Shown: positions 25,578-34,565, counted from the first letter of the stretch. The stretch is DNA of 64,000 nucleotides from an uncultured Eubacteriales bacterium (GCA_934436505.1 CAKSAP010000002.1:62001-126000); one strand, 5' to 3'. Made by a program: numbers and translations. The notes: generated by a model not told the origin, from the letters alone.

Positions 25578-26267
25578 ATGAAAAAGCTGTTCAAAAACAA
25601 GATTTTCAAAGGCGTTATAGGTACGCTTTTATGTATTTGTATTTTGCTTTTTTCGGCGGTAATCGGCATTAACGCATATATGATTTCTTTTTCTAAAAAG
25701 AATTTTGTTACCGTAGACGAATTAAAGGCGGACAGCTATGATTGTATTTTGGTGCTTGGCGCAGGGCTTTGGAGTGGCAAGCCGTCGCCTATGCTAAAGG
25801 AAAGACTTGATTTTTCTCTTGAGGCATACAATAAAAATTGCAGCGACAGGTTTCTTGTCTCGGGCGATCACGGCACGAAAAGCTATGACGAGGTAAACGC
25901 TATGAAGGATTACCTTGTTGAAAACGGCGCTTCGGCGGATTGCGTGTTTATGGATCACGCAGGCTTTTCAACCTATGAGTCAATGTATCGTGCAAGGGAC
26001 GTTTTTAAGGCTCAAAAGGTGCTTATCGTAACGCAAAAATATCATCTTTACAGAGCTGTGTATATTGCAAGACAGCTTGGTATTGAGGCGTATGGGCTTG
26101 ACAGGGAGGAGCTTAAATATCCCATTACAAATAACATTAGAGAAGCGGCGGCAAGGGTAAAGGATTTCTTTTATTGCATAGCAAAGCCCGAGCCCACCTA
26201 TCTCGGCGAGGAAATACCGATAAAAACCGCAAGTGCTTCGCTTACCGATGATAAAACAAAAGTTTAA
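25578..26267 (+). CDS. DUF218/SanA-like membrane protein inside the iol operon
   Basis: 229 residues from ATG at 25578 (GAAAGGACACC upstream). One N-terminal transmembrane helix (~9-32), then an extracytoplasmic DUF218 (YdcF/SanA/ElyC-like) domain: CILVLGAGLWSGKPSPMLKERLD, FLVSGDHG, STYESMYRARDVF and VTQKYHLYRAVYIARQLG. SanA-type proteins affect envelope permeability and vancomycin sensitivity, but the chemistry is unknown. It is not a known inositol enzyme; location may be accidental or it may act on envelope material tied to inositol. Confidence 0.88.
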   Translation: MKKLFKNKIFKGVIGTLLCICILLFSAVIGINAYMISFSKKNFVTVDELKADSYDCILVLGAGLWSGKPSPMLKERLDFSLEAYNKNCSDRFLVSGDHGTKSYDEVNAMKDYLVENGASADCVFMDHAGFSTYESMYRARDVFKAQKVLIVTQKYHLYRAVYIARQLGIEAYGLDREELKYPITNNIREAAARVKDFFYCIAKPEPTYLGEEIPIKTASASLTDDKTKV

Positions 26268-26290
26268 TTTATATGAACGAGGGTAATATT

Positions 26291-27061
26291 ATGTACGAAA
26301 ATCCTAAATTCAACGAAAACAATGAAAAAATCCTCTGCGAGAGAAACGGCAAAAACTCCGATATGCTGATGGATATAAGAGTTAAAATTCTCAAAGCAGG
26401 CGAGGAAATGACCTTCTGCGAGGCGGAAAACGAAACGGCTCTGCTTTTGATGGCAGGCGATGTCGATTTTGTTTTTGACGGTAAAACCGAAAACGCAAAG
26501 AGGCGTTCTCCGTTTCTTGACAAGGCGACGGCAATTCATTTTGCAAGGAATAATACAGTAACCGTTAAAGCAAACGAGGAGTCGAGATTTGTAATTGAGC
26601 AGACTGATAACTCAAACGATTTCGGCGTTCATTATTATAAAGGCGAGGATATGACCGTTCAGCACTTTGGCGCAGACCAATGGGACGGCACGGCTGACAG
26701 GCAGGTGCTTACGGTGTTTGACTATGAAAACGCTCCGTATTCAAATCTTGTCTTGGGCGAGGTTTTCCACAAGCCGGGCTGTTGGACGAGTTATCCGCCG
26801 CATTATCATCCGCAACCTGAGGTTTACTATTATGAATTTGAAAAACCGCAGGGCTTCGGCGTCGGCTTTAACGGAGACGATTGCTACAAGGTCGGCGACA
26901 AGGGCTGTCTTTGCGTAACACCTATGCACACACATCAGCAGGTGGCTGCGCCCGGATACAAAATGTGCTATGTTTGGATGATCAGACATCTTGACGGCGA
27001 TCCGTGGAAAAAGACGAGAATTGACGCACCCGAGCACAAATGGCTTTTAGACGAGAAATAA
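26291..27061 (+). CDS. iolB: 5-deoxy-glucuronate isomerase
   Basis: 256 residues, a bicupin. The C-terminal cupin has the metal-binding run SYPPHYHPQPEVYYYEFEKP and MHTHQQVAAPGYKMCYVWMI. It isomerises 5-deoxy-glucuronate to 5-dehydro-2-deoxygluconate. The ATG at 26291 has GAGGG 7 nt upstream; an in-frame ATG at 26273 does not have one. iolD follows after 12 bp. Confidence 0.93.
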   Translation: MYENPKFNENNEKILCERNGKNSDMLMDIRVKILKAGEEMTFCEAENETALLLMAGDVDFVFDGKTENAKRRSPFLDKATAIHFARNNTVTVKANEESRFVIEQTDNSNDFGVHYYKGEDMTVQHFGADQWDGTADRQVLTVFDYENAPYSNLVLGEVFHKPGCWTSYPPHYHPQPEVYYYEFEKPQGFGVGFNGDDCYKVGDKGCLCVTPMHTHQQVAAPGYKMCYVWMIRHLDGDPWKKTRIDAPEHKWLLDEK

Positions 27062-27073
27062 GGAGATAAAACT

Positions 27074-28990
27074 ATGGCATATATGACTACCGCACAGGCA
27101 CTTGTTAAATTTCTTGACAATCAATATGTTTCCTTTGACGGAAAAGAAACAAAGTTTGTTGACGGAATTTTTACGATATTCGGACACGGTATAGTTTGCG
27201 GTCTCGGCGAGGCACTTGACTCCGACAGAGGCGGACTTACCGTTTATCAGGGCAAGAACGAGCAGGGAATGGCTCATGCCGCAACCGCTTTTGCAAAGAT
27301 GAACAACCGCAGAAAAATTATCGCTTGCTCTTCGTCGATAGGACCGGGTGCTGCGAATATGATTACGGCGGCGGCAACGGCAACGGTCAACCACGTTCCG
27401 CTTTTGCTCATACCGGCAGATGCGTTTTCGACCCGTCAGCCCGATCCCGTTCTTCAGCAGTTTGAGCAGGTAAATTCACTTGCCACAACCACCAATGACG
27501 CATACAAGGCGGTTACAAGATATTGGGACAGAATTGCACGTCCCGAGCAGCTTATGACCGCTATGATAAACGCAATGAGAGTGCTTACGGATACTGCCGA
27601 AACGGGTGCTGTTTGCATTTCTCTTCCGCAGGACGTTGAGGGCGAAAGCTACGATTTCCCCGACGAATTCTTGCAAAAGAGAGTACATAAAATTACAAGA
27701 ACTGCTCCGTCCGTTGAGGAGGTTGACGATATTGTCAAAATTCTTCTCACAGCGAAAAAGCCGCTTGTGATTTGCGGCGGCGGCGTTAGATATTCGGAGG
27801 CAGGCGAGGAGCTTGAACGCTTCTGCAAGGAGTTTAATATCCCGTTTGCCGAAACTCAGGCGGGTAAAACCGCTTGCCATTCAAGCAATGAATATAACCT
27901 CGGCGGTCTTGGCGTTACAGGCAACTCGGCAGGTAACGTAATAGCGAAAGAGGCTGATGTTATTCTCGGCGTCGGAACAAGATTTTCCGATTTCACAACG
28001 GGCTCAAAGTCGCTTTTCAGAAGTGATGCAAAGGTCTTGACAATCAATACCTCACGCTTTGACGCTTACAAGCTCGGTGCCGCAAAACTTGTGAGTGATG
28101 CGAAATTAGGTCTTGCGGCTCTTTCGGATAAATTGAGAGAAAACGGCTATAAATCGGCATACACCACCGAAATCTCGCAGGCTCGCAAGGATTGGGCAGA
28201 CGAAATGAAACGCCTTGCAGAGTATAAATATGATGAAAGCTTCGAGCCGCTTATCGAGGCGAGAGATGAACGCACGATTCCTGAATTTGCGAAGAAATTC
28301 GGCACTATTACTCAAACCGCTGCCGTTTCAATGGTCCGTGAGATTATCGACGACGACGCAATTTGCGTAGGTGCGGCAGGCTCGCTTCCGGGCGACCTTC
28401 AGAGAATGTGGACGTCCGACAGCCTTTATTCCTACAATATGGAATACGGTTATTCCTGTATGGGCTATGAAATTGCAGGTGCTTTCGGCTCAAAGCTTGC
28501 CTGCCCCGATAAAGAAGTTTATGCAATGTGCGGCGACGGCAGTTATCTTATGCTCCATTCAGAGCTTATAACCGCAATTCAGGAAAAGAAGAAAATAAAC
28601 GTGCTTCTTTTCGACAACAGCGGCTTCGGCTGTATAAATAACCTTGAAATGTCAAACGGTATCGGCAACCTTGCCACAGAGTTCCGTTTCAGAGACGATA
28701 ACAACAATCTTTTGGGCGACCTTGTGCCGATTGACTTTGCTAAATGTGCTTCGGGCTACGGCGTAAAAACTTACACCGCAAGAACTCCCGAGGAGCTTAG
28801 ATTTGCGTTGGAGGACTCCAAAAAACAGACCGTTTCAACGCTTATCGATATAAAGGTTCTTCCCAAATCAATGACCGACGGCTACGGTGCGTGGTGGAAT
28901 GTCGGCGTTGCAAGTACATCTCAAAATGAAGCCGTTAAAAAGGCTTATTTGAATAAAAAAGAAAATCAAGAGAAAGCGAGAAAATATTGA
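27074..28990 (+). CDS. iolD: 3D-(3,5/4)-trihydroxycyclohexane-1,2-dione hydrolase
   Basis: 638 residues with the three-domain thiamine diphosphate enzyme layout. Conserved parts include the N-terminal [17 protein letters not shown] (catalytic Glu region), [18 protein letters not shown], and the C-terminal ThDP/magnesium motif [18 protein letters not shown] ending with LLFDNSGFG. It opens the ring of the diketone formed by IolE. GAGATAA precedes the ATG; iolE begins 1 bp after the stop. Confidence 0.96.
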   Translation: MAYMTTAQALVKFLDNQYVSFDGKETKFVDGIFTIFGHGIVCGLGEALDSDRGGLTVYQGKNEQGMAHAATAFAKMNNRRKIIACSSSIGPGAANMITAAATATVNHVPLLLIPADAFSTRQPDPVLQQFEQVNSLATTTNDAYKAVTRYWDRIARPEQLMTAMINAMRVLTDTAETGAVCISLPQDVEGESYDFPDEFLQKRVHKITRTAPSVEEVDDIVKILLTAKKPLVICGGGVRYSEAGEELERFCKEFNIPFAETQAGKTACHSSNEYNLGGLGVTGNSAGNVIAKEADVILGVGTRFSDFTTGSKSLFRSDAKVLTINTSRFDAYKLGAAKLVSDAKLGLAALSDKLRENGYKSAYTTEISQARKDWADEMKRLAEYKYDESFEPLIEARDERTIPEFAKKFGTITQTAAVSMVREIIDDDAICVGAAGSLPGDLQRMWTSDSLYSYNMEYGYSCMGYEIAGAFGSKLACPDKEVYAMCGDGSYLMLHSELITAIQEKKKINVLLFDNSGFGCINNLEMSNGIGNLATEFRFRDDNNNLLGDLVPIDFAKCASGYGVKTYTARTPEELRFALEDSKKQTVSTLIDIKVLPKSMTDGYGAWWNVGVASTSQNEAVKKAYLNKKENQEKARKY

Positions 28991-28991
28991 T

Positions 28992-29885
28992 ATGCTTGAC
29001 AAAAACAAAGTAAAGCTCGGCATTGCGCCGATAGCGTGGACAAATGACGATATGCCCGATTTGGGTGCGGAAAACACCTTTGAACAGTGCGTTTCCGAAA
29101 TGGCTCTTGCAGGATTTACAGGCTGTGAGGTTGGTAATAAGTATCCCCGTGATACCGCTGTGCTTAAAAAGGCACTTGAGCTTCGCGGTATGCAGATTTG
29201 CAACGCTTGGTTTTCGTCCTTCCTTACAACTAAGCCTTATGAAGAGGTTGAAAAGGACTTTATCGAGCACATTACCTTCTTAAAGGAAATGGGTGCTAAG
29301 GTTGTCGGAATTTCCGAGCAGGGACATTCAATTCAGGGCACGGATAAGCCGATTTTCGAGGCTAAATATGTTATGAACGACGAGGAATGGGACACTCTTT
29401 GCACAGGAATCAACAAGCTCGGTAAGGTTGCAAAGGATATGGGCATTAAGCTCTGCTTCCATCATCATATGGGTACGGTTGTTCAGACCGAAGAGGAAAT
29501 CGACAGACTTATGGCTAACACAGATCCCGAGCTTTTCGGACTTCTTTTCGACTGCGGACACCTTGCATATTGCGGCGAGGACTATATGTCGGTGCTCAAT
29601 AAATATGCAGACCGTATCCGCCATGTACATCTTAAAGATATTCGTCCCGAAAAGGTTGAACAGGTCAAGAGAGAGCATTTGAGCTTCTTGCAGGGCGTAA
29701 GGCTCGGCACCTTTACAGTCCCCGGCGACGGCGTAATCGATTTCAAGCCCATTTTTGACGTTCTTGAAAAGACAGGCTATGAGGGATATGTTCTTGTTGA
29801 GGCAGAGCAGGACCCGGCAATCGCAAATCCGCTTGAATATGCTATAAAAGCAAGAAAATATATTGCTGAAAAAGCAGGACTTTAA
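28992..29885 (+). CDS. iolE: Myo-inosose-2 dehydratase
   Basis: 297 residues, AP-endonuclease-2-type TIM barrel. Family hallmarks are [16 protein letters not shown] near the start, [45 protein letters not shown] and [12 protein letters not shown]. It dehydrates scyllo-inosose to the diketone used by IolD. It follows iolD by 1 bp; the AGAGAAAG at the end of iolD is the probable binding site. Confidence 0.96.
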   Translation: MLDKNKVKLGIAPIAWTNDDMPDLGAENTFEQCVSEMALAGFTGCEVGNKYPRDTAVLKKALELRGMQICNAWFSSFLTTKPYEEVEKDFIEHITFLKEMGAKVVGISEQGHSIQGTDKPIFEAKYVMNDEEWDTLCTGINKLGKVAKDMGIKLCFHHHMGTVVQTEEEIDRLMANTDPELFGLLFDCGHLAYCGEDYMSVLNKYADRIRHVHLKDIRPEKVEQVKREHLSFLQGVRLGTFTVPGDGVIDFKPIFDVLEKTGYEGYVLVEAEQDPAIANPLEYAIKARKYIAEKAGL

Positions 29886-29899
29886 TCGGAGGGTGTAAA

Positions 29900-31054
29900 A
29901 TGAGTTATCAGTTCATTATGCCCAAACAGGTGTTCTACGGCGAAAACGCATTGTCCGATGCTTCGGAGCATATCTCCGCCTTCGGCAAAAAAGCTCTTAT
30001 TGTTACCGACCCTATGATGGTTAAGCTCGGAAACGCTAAAAGAGTTACGGATATACTCGATAAGAGCAGTACACAGTATGCGATTTTTGACGGTGTAACG
30101 GGCGAGCCTACCGATAAAATTGTCGAAGCAGGCTTGAAAGCTTGGAATGACGGGAAATGCGATTTTCTTATCGCTGTCGGCGGCGGTTCTCCGATTGACA
30201 CCATGAAGGCAATCGGCGCAGTTGCCACAAGCGGCGGCTCTATCAATGATTTCCTCGGCAAGGTAATCACAGTTCCGACTCCGCCTATGGTTGCAATCCC
30301 GACCACAAGCGGTACAGGCTCTGAGGCTACACAGTTTACGATTATCACAAACACCGAAAAGGATATCAAAATGCTCTTAAAGGGTGCGGTGCTTATGCCC
30401 GACCTTGCAATCGACGACCCTGCGTTTACTATGACCGCACCTGCTTCCGTTACGGCGGCTACGGGACTTGACGCACTTTGTCACGCAAGCGAGGCTTACA
30501 CCTCACGCAAGGCGCAGCCTATGACAGATGACCTTGCTTTGAGTGCTGTTAAGAGAATTTTTGAGTATCTTCCGATAGCATACCGTGAGCCTCAAAACGT
30601 TGAAGCAAGAGCGCAGATGAGCCTTGCCGCACTTGAGGCAGGCACGGCGTTTAATAACGCTTCGGTTACGATAATTCACGGTATGTCTCGTCCGATAGGC
30701 GCACTTTTCCACGTTCCGCACGGAATAAGCAACGCAATGCTTATGACAGAGTGCTTCGATTATGTTTGCGACGGTGCTGAAAAACGCTTTGCCGATATGG
30801 CTCGTGCAATCGGAAAAGCAGACGAAGCGGACTCCGACGCAGAGGGCGCAAGGAAATTTGTTGCGGCTTGCAAGGAAATTTGCGACATATGCAATATCCC
30901 GAGCGTATCGGGTTACGGAATTGATTTAGATGAGTTCCGCAGGGCAATGCCCAAGATGGCAGAGGACGCATTTGCATCCGGCTCGCCGTCAAACACAATC
31001 AAAGAAATATCCGTTGACGATATTTTGAAGATTTACGACAGACTTTGTAAATAA
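29900..31054 (+). CDS. Iron-containing alcohol dehydrogenase in the iol operon
   Basis: 384 residues. The NAD site is GGGSPID (94-100); metal ligands are D191, H195, H260 and H274 (GLDALCHASEAYTS; IIHGMSRPIGALFHVPHG). Group III metal-dependent ADHs include 1,3-propanediol, lactaldehyde and 3-hydroxypropionate dehydrogenases. It lies 15 bp after iolE and 22 bp before iolG. With no iolA in the cluster, reducing malonate semialdehyde to 3-hydroxypropionate is an attractive but unproven role. CGGAGGGTG precedes the ATG. Confidence 0.9.
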   Translation: MSYQFIMPKQVFYGENALSDASEHISAFGKKALIVTDPMMVKLGNAKRVTDILDKSSTQYAIFDGVTGEPTDKIVEAGLKAWNDGKCDFLIAVGGGSPIDTMKAIGAVATSGGSINDFLGKVITVPTPPMVAIPTTSGTGSEATQFTIITNTEKDIKMLLKGAVLMPDLAIDDPAFTMTAPASVTAATGLDALCHASEAYTSRKAQPMTDDLALSAVKRIFEYLPIAYREPQNVEARAQMSLAALEAGTAFNNASVTIIHGMSRPIGALFHVPHGISNAMLMTECFDYVCDGAEKRFADMARAIGKADEADSDAEGARKFVAACKEICDICNIPSVSGYGIDLDEFRRAMPKMAEDAFASGSPSNTIKEISVDDILKIYDRLCK

Positions 31055-31075
31055 CAATTTGTTGGAGGTAAAATT

Positions 31076-32083
31076 ATGTTAAAAATCGGTATTATCGGCG
31101 CAGGTCGTATCGGCAAGGTACATCTTGAGTCAATTAGCTACCATGTAAAAAATGCAACCGTAGTTGCAATGGCTGACCCCTTTATGAACGATGAGACAGA
31201 AAGCTTTATCAGAAGCTTCGGCGTTGAAAAGGTTTATAAGGACTACAAGGAAATCATAAACGACGCTGAAATCGACGCTGTTATGGTTTGCTCGTCAACC
31301 GACACACACGCACCCATTTCAATCGAGGCTATCAATGCAGGCAAGCACGTTTTCTGTGAGAAGCCGCTTGCAAATACAGTTGATAAAATCCTTGAAATTG
31401 CAGACGCACTCAAGGCTCATCCCGAGGTTAAATTTCAGGTTGGCTTTAACCGTCGCTTTGACCATAACTTTGCCGCTATTCGCAAGGCTTATGACGAGGG
31501 CAAGATCGGCGATGCTCAAATTCTTAAAATTACATCAAGAGATCCGCAGGCACCACCCGTTGGCTACTGTGCGGCAAGCATTTTCCTTGATATGACAATC
31601 CATGATTTTGATATGGCTTGCTTCCTTACAAACAGCGACGTTGAAGAGCTTTATGTTTACGCAGACGCTCTTATCAATCCGTCAATCCGTGAGTACGGCG
31701 ATTTTGATACCGCTATCATTTCGCTTAAAATGGCAAACGGCGCACTTGCCGTTATCGACAATTCCCGTCAGGCTATGTACGGCTATGACCAGAGAGCAGA
31801 GCTTTTCGGCTCAAAGGGTATGGTTGCAACCTCGAACGATACGCTTTCATCTGCCGTAATTTCTACCGCTGACGGCGTAACGGGCGAAAAACCGCTTTAC
31901 TTCTTCCTTGAAAGATATATGGAGAGCTTCTCCGAGGAGGTAAGACAGTTCTGCTCGGCAGTTGAGAACAACACCGAAACACCCGTCGGTATCCACGCAG
32001 GATTGCAGTCTGTTAAAATCGCACTCGCAGCAGAAAAGTCTGCAAACGAGCACAGAGCAGTTAAACTTTCGGAAATTAACTGA
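31076..32083 (+). CDS. iolG: Inositol 2-dehydrogenase
   Basis: 335 residues, Gfo/Idh/MocA family. The Rossmann motif is GIIGAGRIGKVHLESI; the catalytic lysine is in VFCEKPLANTV; the substrate Asp-His pair is in FLDMTIHDFDMACFL. It oxidises myo-inositol to scyllo-inosose with NAD+, so the first enzyme of the pathway is encoded last. TTGGAGGTAAA precedes the ATG. The repeat-containing hairpins that follow end the operon. Confidence 0.94.
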   Translation: MLKIGIIGAGRIGKVHLESISYHVKNATVVAMADPFMNDETESFIRSFGVEKVYKDYKEIINDAEIDAVMVCSSTDTHAPISIEAINAGKHVFCEKPLANTVDKILEIADALKAHPEVKFQVGFNRRFDHNFAAIRKAYDEGKIGDAQILKITSRDPQAPPVGYCAASIFLDMTIHDFDMACFLTNSDVEELYVYADALINPSIREYGDFDTAIISLKMANGALAVIDNSRQAMYGYDQRAELFGSKGMVATSNDTLSSAVISTADGVTGEKPLYFFLERYMESFSEEVRQFCSAVENNTETPVGIHAGLQSVKIALAAEKSANEHRAVKLSEIN

Positions 32084-32094
32084 TTTAATGAAAT

Positions 32095-32172
32095 AAACCG
32101 CTTGTTTCGGCAAGCGGTTTCAGCTTGTAGAAAAGCCCTGTTTCAGCGAAAGCCGGAGCAGGGCTTTTCAGT
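32095..32172 (+). repeat. Hairpin repeat, copy A (left flank of AT-rich island; acts as iolG terminator)
   Basis: Two successive hairpins: AAACCGCTTG-TTTCGG-CAAGCGGTTT (32095-32120) and AAAAGCCCTG ... CAGGGCTTTT (32131-32168) with TTTCAGCGAAAGCCGG in its loop. The whole ~78-bp unit recurs in reverse orientation at 34013-34095. The second hairpin followed by TTTTCA probably terminates the iol transcript. Confidence 0.8.
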
Positions 32173-32417
32173 CAATACAGTTTTATGTCTTTTGTCTGTA
32201 TGCCTGATGTCTCTGCACTTGTCTATGTAATCTGCCCACACACCGCTTTGGTCATATTTTTGTGTTTGTGTATTTATCTCTGAATTGAAAATGACTTAAT
32301 TAAATTGTAATTTGCTTTTGCTTTTTTATTTTCCAAAAATTATATGTTATATAATTTTTGGAAATTTTTGTAAAAATAATTGAAATACAAAAATAATATG
32401 TTAAAATACATTTAACA
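32173..32417. other. Gene-free leader region of the AT-rich island
   Basis: No coding frame of useful length. It holds a perfect inverted repeat, TTCCAAAAATTATAT-GTT-ATATAATTTTTGGAA, at 32331-32363, and a likely promoter with TTGAAA (32380-32385) and TAAAAT (32402-32407) 16 nt apart. The inverted repeat sits just upstream of the promoter, where an operator or terminator could lie. Base composition falls sharply toward A/T across this region. Confidence 0.6.
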
Positions 32418-33398
32418 ATGAAAATAATGGAGACGATTGAAATTAAAAACAAAAGAATTACTATACTTTTAATATGGGTGGTTATTTGTATGATATTAAG
32501 TTCTTGTTCAATAGAGAAACATGATAATGCTAAACAGTATGATAATTATTCTATTTTAACTAATTACAATATCTTGTATGAGGGGAATCCTATATCGTTT
32601 ATTAAAACGGAAAATGATACTTTAGAATTAACATTACAAATTGTTTTTCAATCTGATATTCCCTTTACTTTGGAATTTGGTTTAATCGATAATTTCACTC
32701 AAAGAACAATTAAAGTTAAAGAAGAAAACACATTTACAGAAGATACTATTTTTAAAGTAAACTTACCTAAAACGGACGAAGAATTTAAAACAAGTAACAT
32801 CATCATACAAATAGATAAAGTAAACGGTAATTTTCACGATTTAATTTTTTTCATAAAAAATGATACAAAAATTCAAAACAAAAGTATACGAGGATATGAT
32901 TTTTTAAGATTAAATGTAAACGGTGAAAAAAATGTTTTTAATGAAAATGTTTCTAATACAAAAATTCCATTTATTACTGCTCAAGAAAAAAATATATTTT
33001 TAGAGTTAAACCCTAATATTAAGAAAGTAGGAAAAGAAATAGATTGCGAACTGCAAATAAACATCAATAAAATGTATGAAGGCGAACAATTTATCGGAGA
33101 ATATAATAATAACTTGGATAAAAAATTAGACTTTGCAGTAATGATTTTTGAAAATCGTAAATTATTGCAAATAAATAACCTTAATCAATTTGTGTGGAGT
33201 GAAAGTACGATAGGGAAAAACGGGAAGATAACTTTTACTGCAATATCGAACACGACTGATAAAGATGATATTGTATTAATATTATTACCATACCCATTTA
33301 TAAATTATCAAGAAGCAGAACGTTATCAACTAATAGCATATAATAATATTTGTTATTATCATTATAAATTCAATGAATCGGTTGAGTTAATCCAATAA
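32418..33398 (+). CDS. Lipoprotein of unknown function, AT-rich and probably acquired
   Basis: Up to 326 residues. A hydrophobic stretch (ITILLIWVVICMILSSC) ends in a lipobox cysteine, so the mature protein should be lipid-anchored outside the membrane. The rest is Asn/Lys/Ile-rich with beta-strand character; no family recognised. Codon use strongly favours A/T at third positions, unlike all flanking genes. The ATG at 32418 has no ribosome binding site; GGAG at 32429-32432 points instead to ATT at 32442, giving MKNKRITILLIW. It is 14 bp from the next gene. Confidence 0.75.
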   Translation: MKIMETIEIKNKRITILLIWVVICMILSSCSIEKHDNAKQYDNYSILTNYNILYEGNPISFIKTENDTLELTLQIVFQSDIPFTLEFGLIDNFTQRTIKVKEENTFTEDTIFKVNLPKTDEEFKTSNIIIQIDKVNGNFHDLIFFIKNDTKIQNKSIRGYDFLRLNVNGEKNVFNENVSNTKIPFITAQEKNIFLELNPNIKKVGKEIDCELQININKMYEGEQFIGEYNNNLDKKLDFAVMIFENRKLLQINNLNQFVWSESTIGKNGKITFTAISNTTDKDDIVLILLPYPFINYQEAERYQLIAYNNICYYHYKFNESVELIQ

Positions 33399-33412
33399 GA
33401 AAGGAACTAATT

Positions 33413-33946
33413 ATGAAATTAAAAAAATTACTATGTGCATTTTGCGCTGTTATTATGATTGTGTCTTTGTCAGTAACTTCTGTTTTTGCGGTTGGTAAGG
33501 ATACTAATCTAGATGATTCCGGTACAGAAATTTCGGCGAATATTCAAGGTGCTGATGCCTCATTAACAAGAGCAGGCGATTCAGGAGCTTATGCAGTGTC
33601 TCGTGGAAATACCGATATTATAGATGATAATCATATGTTTAATAAATCCGTAGAAGTATGGTGCGTATCTAAAACTTGGTTATCATCTTATTTTTCAAAT
33701 ACACCAGACGGAATACCTGATTGGACACTAATGGCAATGTGTCAAATGCGGGTTTCTAACGGAAGTCCAAGTTATGTTTCATCTCCTACGGCATCTTCAT
33801 ATAATCAAACCAGCACTACTGCAACTACAAAAAAAGTTAATGCGAAAGATGGTGGTAACGCTTCTGCAACAGGATATCATACTGTTAAAGATTATAATGG
33901 GAAAATAATATGGAATACAGAAACTAAAGCAACTGAACGTTTCTAA
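33413..33946 (+). CDS. Small secreted protein of unknown function
   Basis: 177 residues with a clear signal peptide (MKLKKLLCAFCAVIMIVSLS, cleavage near VFA-VG). The mature ~150 residues are Ser/Thr/Asn/Gly-rich with two cysteines (VWCVSKTW and AMCQMRV) and a C-terminal segment GGNASATGYHTVKDYNGKII. No family recognised; I considered a lactococcin-972-type bacteriocin but see no adequate match. AGAAAGGAACT precedes the ATG. It forms a two-gene unit with the upstream lipoprotein; the pair could be a secreted effector and its partner, but that is speculation. Confidence 0.72.
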   Translation: MKLKKLLCAFCAVIMIVSLSVTSVFAVGKDTNLDDSGTEISANIQGADASLTRAGDSGAYAVSRGNTDIIDDNHMFNKSVEVWCVSKTWLSSYFSNTPDGIPDWTLMAMCQMRVSNGSPSYVSSPTASSYNQTSTTATTKKVNAKDGGNASATGYHTVKDYNGKIIWNTETKATERF

Positions 33947-34012
33947 ATATAAATTTTATCTTCTAATAAAATACTGATTCATTGAAAGAAGATGTAATTA
34001 TCGACCTCTTCT

Positions 34013-34095
34013 CAGACTGTAGAAAAATCCTGCTCCGGTTTTCGCCGAAACAGAGTTTTTCTACAAACGAACCGCTTGTTTCGGCAGGCGGTTTT
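34013..34095 (-). repeat. Hairpin repeat, copy B (right flank, inverted relative to copy A)
   Basis: Read on the minus strand it matches copy A: a CCGCCTG/CAAGCGG hairpin, then TTGTAGAAAAACTCTGTTTC, GGCGAAAACCGGAGCAGG and a closing T-run. About three quarters of positions agree by eye. On the plus strand its AGAAAAATCCTG/CAGAGTTTTTCT pairing may terminate the secreted-protein transcript. Confidence 0.78.
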
Positions 34096-34113
34096 GTTAT
34101 ATCCAAACACAAT

Positions 34114-34147
34114 TTTGATTGACTTTGATTGACTTTGGAATTATAAT
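34114..34147 (+). promoter_or_regulatory. Sigma-A promoter overlapped by a 10-bp tandem repeat
   Basis: Two perfect copies of TTTGATTGAC at 34114-34133 overlap the -35 box TTGACT (34119-34124); TATAAT follows at 34142-34147 after a 17-nt spacer. The direct repeat is placed as an operator would be for the XRE regulator encoded downstream. Confidence 0.65.
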
Positions 34148-34179
34148 TAAAATACAGTATTAAAGGAACGGTGATTGAT

Positions 34180-34551
34180 ATGTTGAGTGAACAACTAAAG
34201 ATAATCAGAAAAGCCAATAAGTTTACCCAGCAGGGGCTTGCGGATGCAATCGGAATTGAGCGCTCCACCTATGCTTCCTATGAAACGGGGAGGAATAAGC
34301 CCGATGTTATTCTCCTTAGTAAAATTGCTAAGGTTTTCGGCGTCAGCTCCGACTTTATACTTGAAATTGATACGACTGTTCCGCTTAATGTGGAGGATAT
34401 TCCCGTACAGTATAAGAAAAAAAGCGGTAATCAGCTTGTGAGCACGCTTTCAAAAGAAGAAAAGGGCGTTCTTGCAAAGTACAGACTTTTGTCCGACAGC
34501 AAGAAAATTGAGCTTGTTGATTTCCTTAAAAAGAACACTGCTTCGAAATAA
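34180..34551 (+). CDS. XRE-family transcriptional regulator
   Basis: About 123 residues. The N-terminal helix-turn-helix (LKIIRKANKFTQQGLADAIGIERSTYASYETGRNKPD) is a typical Cro/CI-type domain; the C-terminal ~45 residues are charged and helical (LSKEEKGVLAKYRLLSDSKK). Start is either GTG at 34171 or ATG at 34180; the AAAGGAACGGTG upstream is compatible with both. Such small regulators are often autoregulated; the tandem repeat over its promoter supports this. It lies directly beside the AT-rich island but its own composition matches the host. Confidence 0.88.
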   Translation: MLSEQLKIIRKANKFTQQGLADAIGIERSTYASYETGRNKPDVILLSKIAKVFGVSSDFILEIDTTVPLNVEDIPVQYKKKSGNQLVSTLSKEEKGVLAKYRLLSDSKKIELVDFLKKNTASK

Positions 34552-34565
34552 TTTATATGATAATG

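Noticed and set aside
33413..33946. Secreted protein considered as a lactococcin-972-type bacteriocin
   Set aside because: The length and signal peptide fit, but I cannot find the family's sequence pattern and there is no DUF1430/ABC transporter pair beside it.
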